DNA from: an uncultured Prevotella sp.
GTDB lineage: Bacteria; Bacteroidota; Bacteroidia; Bacteroidales; Bacteroidaceae
Assembly: GCA_900554695.1 (NCBI GenBank)
Contig: USHV01000011.1
Location: forward strand, 10,956 to 74,955
DNA length: 64,000 nucleotides
Direction: 5' to 3'
Below the pieces are notes generated by a model that was not told the origin of the DNA, made no database searches, and saw only the letters and a program-made list of their open reading frames with translations. The position numbers and the translations under genes are program-made. This document shows positions 42,563 through 52,227 of this stretch, piece by piece (position 1 is the first letter of the stretch; each line of letters begins with the position of its first letter).

Positions 42563-43591
42563 ATGAAAAAGAAGATTGTTTTCATAATTAATCTTACATC
42601 AGGAACGTCTGACAAGACAATAATGCCACAACTGATAAATGACTATCTCGACAAAGACAAATTCGAATATGAGATAGTCACCACACAATATCCGGGCCAC
42701 GCATCGGAGATATCGACGAAGGCGAAAGACGACGGAATAGATATCGTCGTGGCCGTAGGAGGCGACGGAACCGTGAACGAGGTGGCGCGCTCCATCGTGC
42801 ACTCACAGACGGCGCTGGGAATAATCCCGAGCGGTTCGGGCAACGGACTGGCACGCCATCTGCTTCTGCCAATGAACGCAAAGAAGGCGATAGAGATAAT
42901 AAACGAGTGTGAGATACACGAACTCGATTATGGCATAATAAACGAATACCCGTTCTTCTGCACCTGCGGAATGGGGTTCGACGCATTCGTAAGCATGAAA
43001 TTCGCCGAAAGCGGCAGACGCGGACCCATCACCTACGCCGAAAACATACTGCGCGAAGGGTTGAAATACAAGCCCGAGACGTATGTCATTGAAGACGAGA
43101 ACGGCACCAACACATACAAGGCTTTTCTCATCTCGTGCGCCAACGCGTCACAATACGGCAACAACGCCTACATAGCACCGAAGGCATCGATGAGCGACGG
43201 GCTGATGGATGTCATCATAATGGAGCCGTTCGACATGCTGGAGGCTCCGCAGATAAGCATCGACATGTTCAACAAGACGCTCAACAAGAACGCCAAGATA
43301 AAGACTTATCAGAGCAAGAAGATACACATACACCGTACAAAACCTGGCGTGATACACTACGACGGCGACCCTGTGATGGCCGGCGAGGACATTGACGTGG
43401 AGATAAAACCAAAAGGCATAAAAATAATAATAAATCCTTTTGCCAACAAGAATACGCGCAAGCCCAACGCACTGCAGAACGCCGTGTCGGACATAATGAA
43501 CGAGATAAGCAATGTGCGCGAGGATATCGTGAGACACAGAGACGCCACCTACCGCATCATAGGAAAGGGCAACAGAAAGGAAAACGAATAA
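42563..43591 (+). CDS. Diacylglycerol/sphingosine kinase family lipid kinase
   Basis: A 342-residue cytoplasmic or peripheral kinase with the DAGK catalytic domain: KIVFIINLTSGTSDK, VVAVGGDGTVNEVARSIV (nucleotide-binding GGDGT), ALGIIPSGSGNGLARHL (SGSGNG) and a C-terminal NAD-kinase-like fold with IHYDGDPVMAGEDIDVEI. It phosphorylates a lipid such as diacylglycerol, ceramide or long-chain base. It lies divergently next to serine palmitoyltransferase, so a sphingoid-base or dihydroceramide substrate is an attractive inference. A terminator follows at 43612-43657. Confidence 0.85.
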   Translation: MKKKIVFIINLTSGTSDKTIMPQLINDYLDKDKFEYEIVTTQYPGHASEISTKAKDDGIDIVVAVGGDGTVNEVARSIVHSQTALGIIPSGSGNGLARHLLLPMNAKKAIEIINECEIHELDYGIINEYPFFCTCGMGFDAFVSMKFAESGRRGPITYAENILREGLKYKPETYVIEDENGTNTYKAFLISCANASQYGNNAYIAPKASMSDGLMDVIIMEPFDMLEAPQISIDMFNKTLNKNAKIKTYQSKKIHIHRTKPGVIHYDGDPVMAGEDIDVEIKPKGIKIIINPFANKNTRKPNALQNAVSDIMNEISNVREDIVRHRDATYRIIGKGNRKENE

Positions 43592-43611
43592 AAACGCTAC
43601 GGCATAAACGC

Positions 43612-43657
43612 AAACGGGAATGGAAACCGACCGCACAGGCTGTCTCCATTCCCGTTT
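43612..43657 (+). terminator. Terminator of the lipid kinase gene
   Basis: AAACGGGAATGGA (43612-43624) pairs with TCCATTCCCGTTT (43645-43657), 13 bp, then ATACATTATA. 21 bp after the stop. Confidence 0.7.
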
Positions 43658-43766
43658 ATACATTATATTATATATAGCGTATGACCATGCCGCACACAAA
43701 TCATAAAAAAACGGAAAATGCGGCCTCAACCGTTAAATTTTCGCCCTATAAAACGCCGAAAAATTT

Positions 43767-43785
43767 CGTCTGAAGGCTTCAGACG
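43767..43785. repeat. Perfect 19-bp palindrome upstream of array C
   Basis: CGTCTGAAGGCTTCAGACG is perfectly symmetrical about the central G (43776). It lies 100 bp before array C in an otherwise gene-free stretch. Confidence 0.55.
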
Positions 43786-43886
43786 CCCGATAAGGCGCAA
43801 AAACCGCAAAATTTCGCAATTCACAGAACTATCTGTATATCAGCATTTTATAATCATTATCATTTCCGCTATATTTTTCCCGGTTT

Positions 43887-43996
43887 GCGAAATGGCCCAT
43901 TTCGCACTCCAATATAGGCCATATCACCACACGAAAAGCACCAAATCACGACCTGATATGGTGGTTTTCGCAACACGAAAAAGCCCATTTCGCAAA
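43887..43996. repeat. Array C: five tandem 22-bp units with internal dyad symmetry
   Basis: Units start at 43887, 43909, 43931, 43953 and 43975; a degraded sixth follows. Cores include GAAATGGCCCATTTC, AATATAGGCCATATC and GAAAAAGCCCATTTC. The array lies between the 3' ends of two converging genes (lipid kinase and trmN6). CTGTTTGAGGCGCTGC at 44050-44065 is shared with the region before array B. Confidence 0.85.
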
Positions 43997-44118
43997 ACCG
44001 AAGCCTTATAAACGCATCTCCATAGCCACTACTCCACCCCATTAAAGGGCTGTTTGAGGCGCTGCGGAATTCTAAAAAGAGAAAAACAGAATGTTAAATA
44101 GCGGAAGCGAAAAGCAAA

Positions 44119-44150
44119 CGGATGTTAATTGTTTTTTGCAAAAACATCCG
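44119..44150 (-). terminator. Possible terminator of trmN6
   Basis: CGGATGTT (44119-44126) pairs with AACATCCG (44143-44150). On the minus strand the stem is followed by TTTGCTTTT. About 100 bp after the stop at 44253. Confidence 0.4.
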
Positions 44151-44252
44151 CACACCGGGTGGTAAGAATCATGCCACATGCCTGTTTCGCACAATCAGGA
44201 CCGGCATCCTGCCTGCTGTCATCCGCACACTGCGACAATCGTCACAGCCTCA

Positions 44253-44954
44253 TCATTTCAGATAAAAATCGTCCGTAAGCCCGCTGTACCACTCCGACTT
44301 GTTCCCGTCACCGTCGAGCATGGCCACTTCCTCAGTCTCGCACGCGCCTATCCTGTGCTTTGCGAACGACAGAAGCACACGCTTGGGAGCCTTGCGCGGA
44401 ATGGTTCTGACCAGACAGCGCCGCACCTCGACAAGTCCGGAAAAACTTGCCTCGGCACAGAAGTCGCCTTCAGCATCGGCCGGAATCACCGCGCTGAACA
44501 CTCCGTCGGCATCGAGCAGACGCGCCACACCCCTGAACAGGTCGTCAAAAGGCAACGTGTCGGCATGGCGTGCCGCCGAGCGCCGCGCGTCGGGACACTT
44601 CAGACTGTTGGTGAAAAACGGCGGATTGGACACAATGCTGTCAAACGTAGCCGACGGCGAAAAGTCCTGAAGGCGCGAATGGCATATCTCTATTCTTGCG
44701 GCAAACGGACTGCCCGCCACGTTTGCCATGGCCTGCCGGCACGCTCCGTCGTCCATGTCGATGCCACATATACGCGCGCCTTCGAAGCGCTGCGCCATCA
44801 TAAGCGCAATGAGTCCGGTGCCGGTGCCTATGTCAAGAATGTGGCGGCCGCCCGCAGCCCAGGCACCAAGCAGCACTCCGTCAGTGCCCACCTTCATGGC
44901 GCACATATCCTGGCGCACTTCAAACTGTCTGAAAGTAAATCCCTGTCCGTCCAT
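44253..44954 (-). CDS. tRNA1(Val) A37 N6-methyltransferase TrmN6/YfiC
   Basis: A 233-residue class I SAM methyltransferase. FTFRQFEVRQDMCAMKVGTDGVLLGAWA is the family N-terminus; HILDIGTGTGLIALMMAQR is SAM motif I; DSIVSNPPFFTNSLKCPDARRSAARH carries the NPPF catalytic motif for N6-adenine methylation. It modifies A37 of tRNA1(Val). ATG at 44954 is taken as start; ATG at 44960 is possible. It faces array C at its 3' end. Confidence 0.87.
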   Translation of the reverse strand: MDGQGFTFRQFEVRQDMCAMKVGTDGVLLGAWAAGGRHILDIGTGTGLIALMMAQRFEGARICGIDMDDGACRQAMANVAGSPFAARIEICHSRLQDFSPSATFDSIVSNPPFFTNSLKCPDARRSAARHADTLPFDDLFRGVARLLDADGVFSAVIPADAEGDFCAEASFSGLVEVRRCLVRTIPRKAPKRVLLSFAKHRIGACETEEVAMLDGDGNKSEWYSGLTDDFYLK

Positions 44955-45172
44955 AATCATCCGTCGAAAACCGTAAAACCTTCTCACTTATATACATTCT
45001 ACATAACGCCGCAATCAGTTTTTTATTTTGCCCCACGCCCACATTTGTTCCTCCTCCGACGCCTCGCACATGTTTCCCCACGGCAACGCCGCGTCATTGC
45101 CACGGCAGCTTATTGTTGGCGCTTTCACATATTAATTATTTATAAATAACCGCTCGTATGAAATCTTTTGCT

Positions 45173-45180
45173 TAACTTTG
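45173..45180 (+). promoter_or_regulatory. -7 element of lon
   Basis: TAACTTTG at 45173-45180 followed by C, 158 bp upstream of the Lon ATG. No TTG at the expected spacing. The leader would be long (about 150 nt). Confidence 0.45.
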
Positions 45181-45338
45181 CAGCAAATTTGGAAAAAACG
45201 CGCAGCTTAAAACATTCTTAACGGTGCGCAATTTATAATTTTATTCACAAAAAACATACAAAACTCAGGAGTACACCCGGAAGAATCGGGAATTCGGCAC
45301 ATCGTTTGCTGTATATTCCCGATAAAACAATATGAATT

Positions 45339-47804
45339 ATGAATAAGAAGCCTAGCACATCCATTCAAATGATAGCAGACTACGAAGGAGATATAACCAA
45401 TTTATTTAAAGTCGAAGTGAACGGGGAGATTCCTATTCTTGCGACACGCAACATAGTACTTTTTCCAGGTGTGATATCACCTATTCTTGTCGGCCGGAAG
45501 ATAAGCATCAATCTTATAAACTATCTGAAGAAAGCCGAGGACACTACTTTCGCCATTTTCTGTCAGAAGGATGTCAATGTTGACAACCCGCAACAGGACG
45601 ACCTCTACGAATACGGTGTCTATGCCAAACTGGTGCGGCTGCTCGAGATGCCGGGCAACGATCAGAACGTGACCATAATTGTTCAGGGACTAGGACGGTG
45701 CAAGCTCAGTGAGCTCACTGCCACAAAACCGTTCCTGAAAGGTATGACCGTGGCTGCCGGAGAGGAGATGCCCGAGGCAGGCGACAATGAGTTCAAGACC
45801 GCGCTCGACGATCTGCGCACCACAACCGTCAGCTATATCAAGCAGAACGAAGAAATACCCGACGAGTCGCAGTTCGCACTCAACAACATACACAATGACG
45901 TCATAACCGTAGATTTCATCTGCGCCAACCTGCCGTTCACCATTCCTGACAAGATGGCAATGCTGGCCACAAGCTCTATAAAGGAACGTGTGCTGCTCAC
46001 ACTGAAGACTCTGCACAAGGAGTTGCAGCTGCTCGAGCTGAAGCAGAACATCCGCACCAAGACACGTGAGGACATAGACGAGCAGCAGCGTGAGTATTTC
46101 CTGCAACAGCAGATAAAGAACATCAAGGAAGAGCTCGGCAACGGCGACGGCTCACCTGAGTATCACGAGCTGGAGAAAGCTGCCAAGACAAAGAAATGGC
46201 CTGAAGAGGTTGCCAAGGTGTTCTACAAGGAACTGGACAAGCTCGAGATGTTCAATCCACAGAGTCCGGAGTTCAGCGTGCAGCTCAACTATCTGCAGAC
46301 GATGATCAACCTGCCATGGAACGAATATACAAAAGACAACCTCGACCTCAAAAGAGCGCAGAAAGTGCTCGACCACGACCACTATGGCATGGAGAAGGTA
46401 AAGGAACGCATACTCGAATACATGGCCGTGCTGAAACTCCGTGGCGACCTGAAGTCGCCCATCATCTGCCTCTACGGTCCTCCGGGAGTGGGCAAGACGA
46501 GTCTCGGCAAGAGCATTGCGGCTGCCATGAAGCGCAAATATGTGAGAATGTCGCTCGGCGGACTGCACGACGAGTCTGAGATACGCGGTCATCGCCGCAC
46601 ATACGTCGGAGCTATGCCCGGACGCATAATAAAGAGCATACAGAAGGCAGGCTCTTCAAATCCTGTGTTCATTCTCGACGAGATAGACAAGGTTACGCAG
46701 AACACTGTGAACGGTGACCCGGCGTCGGCTCTGCTTGAGGTGCTCGATCCTGAGCAGAACAACGCGTTCCACGACAACTATCTTGACGTGGACTTCGACC
46801 TCTCCAAGGTATTGTTCATCGCCACGGCAAACGACCTCAACACCATACCGCGCCCGCTGCTCGACCGTATGGAGCTCATCGAGGTGAGCGGTTACATCAC
46901 CGAGGAGAAGATTGAGATTGCCAAGCGTCATCTCATACCGCACGAGATAGAGAACACCGGACTCAACGATCCGGAGCATAAACCACAGTTCAACAAGGCG
47001 GCGATAGAGAAGATTATCGAGCAATACACACGTGAGAGCGGTGTGCGTCAGCTCGAGAAACAGATAAACAAGGCACTGCGCAAGCTCGCACTCATAAAGG
47101 CACGCGACGGCGAACTGCCATACGAGAAGATAACCCCGAGCCAGACCGAGGACCTTCTGGGCAAGCCGCCGTTCTATCGCGACATTTATCAGGGCAACGA
47201 ATATGCAGGCGTTGTGACCGGACTGGCATGGACAAGCGTGGGCGGAGAGATTCTCTTCATCGAGACATCGCTCAGCAAAGGCAAGGCCGGCAAACTGACG
47301 CTTACCGGTAACCTCGGCGACGTGATGAAGGAGTCGGCTGTCATAGCGCTCGAATACGTAAAGGCACACATCGACAGCCTTGGCGTTGACTACCGCATAT
47401 TCGAACAGTGGAACATCCACATACACGTGCCTGAAGGTGCTACTCCTAAGGACGGACCGTCGGCAGGTATAACCATTGCCACGTCCATCGCGTCGGCACT
47501 CACACAGCGCAAGGTGCGCAAGAACACTGCCATGACCGGCGAAATAACCCTGCGTGGCAAGGTGCTCCCTGTCGGTGGCATCAAGGAGAAGATTCTCGCG
47601 GCCAAGCGCGCAGGCATCACCGACATCATAATGTGCAAGGACAACAAGAAGGACATCGACGAGATTCCTGCCATCTATCTCAAAGGCGTGGAGTTCCACT
47701 ATGTGGAGAATGTCCAGGACGTGTGGGACTTTGCACTCACCGACGAGATTGTGAGCCATCCGGTGAAATTCACCATCGATGAGGACAAGCATCAGAAAGA
47801 CTGA
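45339..47804 (+). CDS. lon: ATP-dependent protease Lon (endopeptidase La)
   Basis: An 821-residue LonA. N-terminal substrate domain (about 25-230, IPILATRNIVLFPGVISPILVGR), AAA+ module with Walker A YGPPGVGKTSLGKS and Walker B VFILDEIDKV, and a C-terminal Ser/Lys protease domain with catalytic Ser in PKDGPSAGITIATSIASAL and Lys in IKEKILAAKRAGI. It degrades misfolded and regulatory proteins in the cytoplasm. First gene of a run with tgt (gap 32 bp), an LptF/G permease (9 bp) and a DEAD helicase (6 bp). Confidence 0.97.
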   Translation: MNKKPSTSIQMIADYEGDITNLFKVEVNGEIPILATRNIVLFPGVISPILVGRKISINLINYLKKAEDTTFAIFCQKDVNVDNPQQDDLYEYGVYAKLVRLLEMPGNDQNVTIIVQGLGRCKLSELTATKPFLKGMTVAAGEEMPEAGDNEFKTALDDLRTTTVSYIKQNEEIPDESQFALNNIHNDVITVDFICANLPFTIPDKMAMLATSSIKERVLLTLKTLHKELQLLELKQNIRTKTREDIDEQQREYFLQQQIKNIKEELGNGDGSPEYHELEKAAKTKKWPEEVAKVFYKELDKLEMFNPQSPEFSVQLNYLQTMINLPWNEYTKDNLDLKRAQKVLDHDHYGMEKVKERILEYMAVLKLRGDLKSPIICLYGPPGVGKTSLGKSIAAAMKRKYVRMSLGGLHDESEIRGHRRTYVGAMPGRIIKSIQKAGSSNPVFILDEIDKVTQNTVNGDPASALLEVLDPEQNNAFHDNYLDVDFDLSKVLFIATANDLNTIPRPLLDRMELIEVSGYITEEKIEIAKRHLIPHEIENTGLNDPEHKPQFNKAAIEKIIEQYTRESGVRQLEKQINKALRKLALIKARDGELPYEKITPSQTEDLLGKPPFYRDIYQGNEYAGVVTGLAWTSVGGEILFIETSLSKGKAGKLTLTGNLGDVMKESAVIALEYVKAHIDSLGVDYRIFEQWNIHIHVPEGATPKDGPSAGITIATSIASALTQRKVRKNTAMTGEITLRGKVLPVGGIKEKILAAKRAGITDIIMCKDNKKDIDEIPAIYLKGVEFHYVENVQDVWDFALTDEIVSHPVKFTIDEDKHQKD

Positions 47805-47836
47805 ACATTACAGTAAACAGAGGTAAAGAATCAAGA

Positions 47837-48964
47837 ATGACATTCGAACTGCAACACACAGACAACGCGTCTGAAGCACGCTGCGGCATCATAACGACCG
47901 ACCACGGACAGATAAAAACACCTATCTTCATGCCGGTGGGAACATGCGGCACCGTCAAGGGCGTGCATTTCTCAGAACTTCGCGAGCAGGTGAAGGCACA
48001 GATAATTCTGGGCAACACCTATCATCTATACCTCCGCCCGGGACTTGAGACACTGCGTGCGGCCGGCGGACTACACAAGTTCAACACCTGGGACCGCCCC
48101 ATACTTACCGACTCAGGCGGCTTTCAGGTATTCTCGCTTACAGGCATCAGGAAACTGCGCGAGGAAGGATGTGAGTTCCGCTCACACATAGACGGTTCGA
48201 AACATTTCTTCACTCCTGAGAACGTGATGGACACCGAGCGCATCATAGGCGCCGACATAATGATGGCGTTCGACGAATGTCCTCCCGGACAAAGCGACTA
48301 CCAGTATGCCAAGAAAAGTCTGCAGCTGACACAGCGCTGGCTCGACCGTTGCATCAAACGCTTCAACGAGACCGAGCCTCTCTACGGACACAGCCAGAGT
48401 CTTTTCCCCATTGTGCAGGGATGCACCTACAAAGACCTTCGCCGCGAAGCCGCAAAATATGTGGCAGACAAGAATGCCGACGGCAACGCCATAGGCGGAC
48501 TGGCCGTAGGAGAGCCCACCGAGGTGATGTACGAGATGATTGAGGTGGTGAACGAAATACTGCCAAAGGACAAGCCCCGCTACCTGATGGGCGTTGGAAC
48601 ACCGCAGAACATACTCGAGGCCATTGAGCGTGGAGTCGATATGTTCGATTGTGTCATGCCGACACGCAACGGACGCAACGCCATGCTCTTCACCTATAAC
48701 GGAACGATGAACATGCGCAACAAGAAGTGGGAAAACGATTTCTCACCCATCGATCCGGACGGATGCGACATCGACCGTATACATTCCAAAGCCTATCTGC
48801 ACCATCTGTTCAAGGCTCAGGAGCTGCTTGCGCTGCAGATAGCGAGCATTCACAATCTGGCATTTTACCTGCGTCTGGTGACCGATGCGCGCCAACACAT
48901 AATGCAAGGCGACTTCGTGGCATGGAAACGCAGCGTAATAGACAATCTCGGCCGAAGAATCTAA
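47837..48964 (+). CDS. tgt: tRNA-guanine transglycosylase, with zinc-ligand cysteines missing
   Basis: A 375-residue Tgt that swaps guanine 34 for the queuosine precursor in tRNAs with GUN anticodons. Seen: TPIFMPVGTCGTVKGVH, nucleophile/base Asp motifs ILTDSGGFQVFSL and FDCVMPTRNGRNAMLF, GGLAVGEP. The zinc motif of typical Tgt is C-x-C-x2-C plus a His; here the aligned stretch is PIDPDGCDIDRIHSKAYLHHL, leaving a single Cys (residue 310), although the later IASIHNL His remains. Either the zinc is lost or bound in another way. Part of the lon operon. Confidence 0.92.
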   Translation: MTFELQHTDNASEARCGIITTDHGQIKTPIFMPVGTCGTVKGVHFSELREQVKAQIILGNTYHLYLRPGLETLRAAGGLHKFNTWDRPILTDSGGFQVFSLTGIRKLREEGCEFRSHIDGSKHFFTPENVMDTERIIGADIMMAFDECPPGQSDYQYAKKSLQLTQRWLDRCIKRFNETEPLYGHSQSLFPIVQGCTYKDLRREAAKYVADKNADGNAIGGLAVGEPTEVMYEMIEVVNEILPKDKPRYLMGVGTPQNILEAIERGVDMFDCVMPTRNGRNAMLFTYNGTMNMRNKKWENDFSPIDPDGCDIDRIHSKAYLHHLFKAQELLALQIASIHNLAFYLRLVTDARQHIMQGDFVAWKRSVIDNLGRRI

Positions 48965-48973
48965 CACGACAGT

Positions 48974-50203
48974 ATGGCAACAGGAATGAAACGACAACAT
49001 CGCAGACTGCTCATCAGAGCAAGGCGCACGGCAAGACACATGGCTTGGCTTGCCGACGCAATGCGGCGTCTCAGACATTGGCTGAGATTTCTTTCCATAC
49101 TCAGTCCGTCACGCTACATCAAGCGTCTGGACTGGTATATCATCAAGAAATTCATCGGTACGTACGTTTATTCTATCGTTCTCATCATATCCATATCGAT
49201 AATTTTCGATATCAACGAGAACCTTGCCAAGTTCACGCAGTATCATGCACCGCTAAAAGCGATAGTGTTCGACTACTACGCCAACTTCGTACCGTATTTC
49301 GCAAACCTGTTCAGCCCGCTGTTTGTATTCATTGCCGTAATCTTCTTCACCACCAAACTGGCCGGCAATTCCGAAATCATATCAATGCTCGCGGCTGGAA
49401 TCTCGTTCAAGAGACTCATGCGTCCGTACATGATTTCGTGCGTTCTCATATCCTCGCTATCCTTTTATCTCAGTGCCGAAGTGATACCCCACGGCACCGT
49501 AATACGCCAGAACTTCGAGACGATATATAAGAACAAGAAGAAGAACACGTCCGCGGAGAACGTGATGCTACAAGTAGGCAAAGGCGTCATTGTCTATATA
49601 CAGCACTACGACAACAACATGAAGAAGGGCTACGGATTCTCGCTCGACAAGTTTGAGAACAAGAAACTCGTGAGCCACATGACCGCCATGGAGGTGCAAT
49701 ACGACACAATCTCGGATTCAAAGTACCACTGGACGGCCACCAACTGGAAGATAAGAGAGCTGCGCGGACTGCGCGAGCACATCACCCAGGGCGCGAAAAA
49801 AGACACGCTTATACAGATGGAGCCGACCGATCTTGTGTATTCCAAAGGCCAGCAGGAGACGTTCACAAGCTCTGAGCTGAAAGATTACATCTCCAAACAG
49901 ATTGACCGCGGAAGCGGAAACGTGGTGCAGTATCAGGTGGAATATCACAAACGCATCGCGTCGTCATTCGCTTCGTTCATCCTTACGACAATCGGCGTGT
50001 CGCTCTCCTCGCGCAAACGAAAAGGCGGAATGGGAGTGTATCTTGGCATCGGACTGGCGCTTAGCTTCGGCTATATAATGCTCCAGACCGTCTCGTCAAC
50101 ATTCGCCATCAACGCCAACACACCGCCTATACTGGCGGCGTGGATTCCTAACATCATCTTTGCCGTAGTAGCTTACTTCTGCTACCGCAAGGCTCCAAAC
50201 TAA
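48974..50203 (+). CDS. LptF/LptG-family LPS export permease
   Basis: A 409-residue YjgP/YjgQ-type permease. A basic N-terminal extension precedes the first helix (WYIIKKFIGTYVYSIVLIISISIIF), a conserved NLAKFTQYHAPLKAIVFDYYANFVPYFANLFSPLFVFIAVIFFT pair follows, a periplasmic jellyroll domain occupies the middle and three helices end the chain. It forms the inner-membrane LPS exporter with LptB. Start is taken as ATG at 48974; homologues usually begin near the KRLDWYIIKKF motif, so the first ~45 residues may not be translated. Confidence 0.85.
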   Translation: MATGMKRQHRRLLIRARRTARHMAWLADAMRRLRHWLRFLSILSPSRYIKRLDWYIIKKFIGTYVYSIVLIISISIIFDINENLAKFTQYHAPLKAIVFDYYANFVPYFANLFSPLFVFIAVIFFTTKLAGNSEIISMLAAGISFKRLMRPYMISCVLISSLSFYLSAEVIPHGTVIRQNFETIYKNKKKNTSAENVMLQVGKGVIVYIQHYDNNMKKGYGFSLDKFENKKLVSHMTAMEVQYDTISDSKYHWTATNWKIRELRGLREHITQGAKKDTLIQMEPTDLVYSKGQQETFTSSELKDYISKQIDRGSGNVVQYQVEYHKRIASSFASFILTTIGVSLSSRKRKGGMGVYLGIGLALSFGYIMLQTVSSTFAINANTPPILAAWIPNIIFAVVAYFCYRKAPN

Positions 50204-50209
50204 AAAGAC

Positions 50210-51889
50210 ATGTATTTCGACGAATTAGACTTAAATGACAACGTGCTCGATGCACTCTATGACATGCATTTCGAGACATGCACCCCGGTACAGGAAAAAT
50301 GTATTCCGGAGATACTCAAAGGCAACGACGTGCTCGGAGTGGCACAGACAGGAACAGGAAAGACTGCCGCCTATCTGCTGCCCATACTCAGTAAACTCGC
50401 CGACGGTGACTATTCCAAGGACACGATAAACTGTGTCATAATGAGCCCGACACGCGAACTGGCACAACAGATAGACCAGGCCATACAAGGTTTCGACTAT
50501 TATATCAACGGTGTAAGCAGCCTTGCCATATACGGAGGCAACGACGGCAACCGCTACGATCAGGAACTTAAAAGTCTGACTCTGGGCGCCGACGTCATCA
50601 TAGCAACGCCGGGACGCCTGCTAAGCCACATAACCATGGGCAACGCCGACCTCAGCAAGGTGTCGTTCTTCGTGCTCGACGAAGCCGACCGTATGCTCGA
50701 CATGGGTTTCTCTGAGGACATAAAGAAGATTGCAAAGCATCTGCCGCCGACATGTCAGACCATAATGTTCTCGGCCACGATGCCCGAAAAGATAGAGGAG
50801 CTCGCCAAGACCATCCTAAAGAATCCGGTGGAGGTGAAAATCGCCGTGAGCAAACCGGCGGAGAAGATAAGGCAGAGCGCATACGTATGCTACGAAGACC
50901 AGAAGATGGGCATAATAAAAGACATCTTCAAACAAGGCGACCTCAAACGCGTCATAATATTCTCCGGCAAGAAGCAGAAAGTGAAAATGATAAACCACGC
51001 GCTGCAGAAAATCAATGTGAACTGCGGAGAGATGCACTCAGACCTCGACCAGGCACAGCGCGACGACATAATGTATAAGTTCAAGAGCGGACAGATAGAC
51101 GTGCTCGTGGCGACCGACATCGTTGCCCGCGGAATCGATATCGACGACATAGCAATGGTGATAAACTTCGACGTTCCGCGCGACGCCGAGGACTATGTGC
51201 ACCGCATCGGACGTACGGCACGTGCCGACCGCGACGGAGTGGCGATAACATTCATCAACGAGGACGACATCGTATATTTCAAACAGATAGAGAAACTGCT
51301 CAAGAAAGAAATAGAAAAGGTGGCACTGCCTGAGGGACTCGGAAAAGGACCTGAATATAAACTGCCCGAGAAACAGAAAGGTAGAGGACGAGGCCGACGC
51401 AACGACAGGCGCGACAGACGCGGCAATGACACCAAGAAGGCTGAAGGCGAAGGTAACGGACAGCAACAGCAGGAGAAGCGCAACACGCGAGGCAACAGGA
51501 ACAGAAACAACAACCGCAACGCGCAGAAACAGGGCGAAAAGACAGAAAACGCACCTGCAAATGCCTCTGAAAAGACGCAGACCCGCAACAGACGCAACAA
51601 GCCGAGACGCGCCAACACCGAAACCGGGAACGCCGGACAGCCGACAGCAAATCAGAAGCCTGCTGCAAACGCTGCAAAACCAACCGGCAACGGTGCACAG
51701 ACAGCCGACAGAGAGCAGCGCAGAAGACAGAAGCGCCGCCCGCAGAAACCACAGGCACGCCAGGCACAGCCGGCACGTCAGAAGAACGATAACAAGCGTC
51801 AGAACTTGGCTCCGCAGCCGAAGAAGCAGGAAAGCAAGCTGAAATCCATAATCAGCAAACCGCTGAAATGGCTCGGACTGAAGAAATAA
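50210..51889 (+). CDS. DEAD-box RNA helicase with a long basic Arg/Asn/Gln-rich tail
   Basis: A 559-residue DEAD-box helicase. Q motif TCTPVQEKCIPEIL, motif I AQTGTGKT, Ia PTRELAQQ, II VLDEADRMLD, III SATMP, V ATDIVARGIDID, VI HRIGRTARAD are all intact within residues 1-370. From about 385 a low-complexity tail rich in Arg, Asn, Gln and Lys (RGRGRRNDRRDRRGNDTKK, RNRNNNRNAQK) reaches a short C-terminal helix KLKSIISKPLKWLGLKK. Such tails bind RNA. Related to RhlE/CsdA; likely ribosome assembly or cold adaptation. Last gene of the lon-tgt-lptFG operon. Confidence 0.92.
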   Translation: MYFDELDLNDNVLDALYDMHFETCTPVQEKCIPEILKGNDVLGVAQTGTGKTAAYLLPILSKLADGDYSKDTINCVIMSPTRELAQQIDQAIQGFDYYINGVSSLAIYGGNDGNRYDQELKSLTLGADVIIATPGRLLSHITMGNADLSKVSFFVLDEADRMLDMGFSEDIKKIAKHLPPTCQTIMFSATMPEKIEELAKTILKNPVEVKIAVSKPAEKIRQSAYVCYEDQKMGIIKDIFKQGDLKRVIIFSGKKQKVKMINHALQKINVNCGEMHSDLDQAQRDDIMYKFKSGQIDVLVATDIVARGIDIDDIAMVINFDVPRDAEDYVHRIGRTARADRDGVAITFINEDDIVYFKQIEKLLKKEIEKVALPEGLGKGPEYKLPEKQKGRGRGRRNDRRDRRGNDTKKAEGEGNGQQQQEKRNTRGNRNRNNNRNAQKQGEKTENAPANASEKTQTRNRRNKPRRANTETGNAGQPTANQKPAANAAKPTGNGAQTADREQRRRQKRRPQKPQARQAQPARQKNDNKRQNLAPQPKKQESKLKSIISKPLKWLGLKK

Positions 51890-51909
51890 CGGGCTGACAC
51901 GAGAAAAGG

Positions 51910-51977
51910 AAATGCAATTTAAGAACGGCGACACACGGAAACACAACCATCCGGACTCACCGCCTTAAATTGCATTT
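51910..51977 (+). terminator. Terminator of the lon-DEAD operon
   Basis: AAATGCAATTTAAG (51910-51923) pairs with CTTAAATTGCATTT (51964-51977), 14 bp with a 40-nt loop, then TCTGTTT. 21 bp after the stop. Confidence 0.7.
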
Positions 51978-52227
51978 TCTGTTTATACCATACCACGCAC
52001 ACATCAATCGTCACTTCACACCGACGCCATGAAACGCGGCACATGCACCGACAACCACATAAAGAAAGTCACCGTGCCAAACACCTTCGCGTTAACATTA
52101 TTTATACGTTCGGTCTTCCAAATTTAACACGTGATTTTCTCTCATTCTGTAAAATCTCATTCCGCAAAACGGTGCTTATCAGACGACGGACAACCGATGA
52201 AAATCCGGATTTTTTTAGAGTTCGTTG

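Noticed and set aside
44178..45149. 323-residue plus-strand frame
   Set aside because: Antisense to trmN6, which has complete SAM and NPPF motifs.
46656..47792. 378-residue minus-strand frame
   Set aside because: Antisense shadow of lon.
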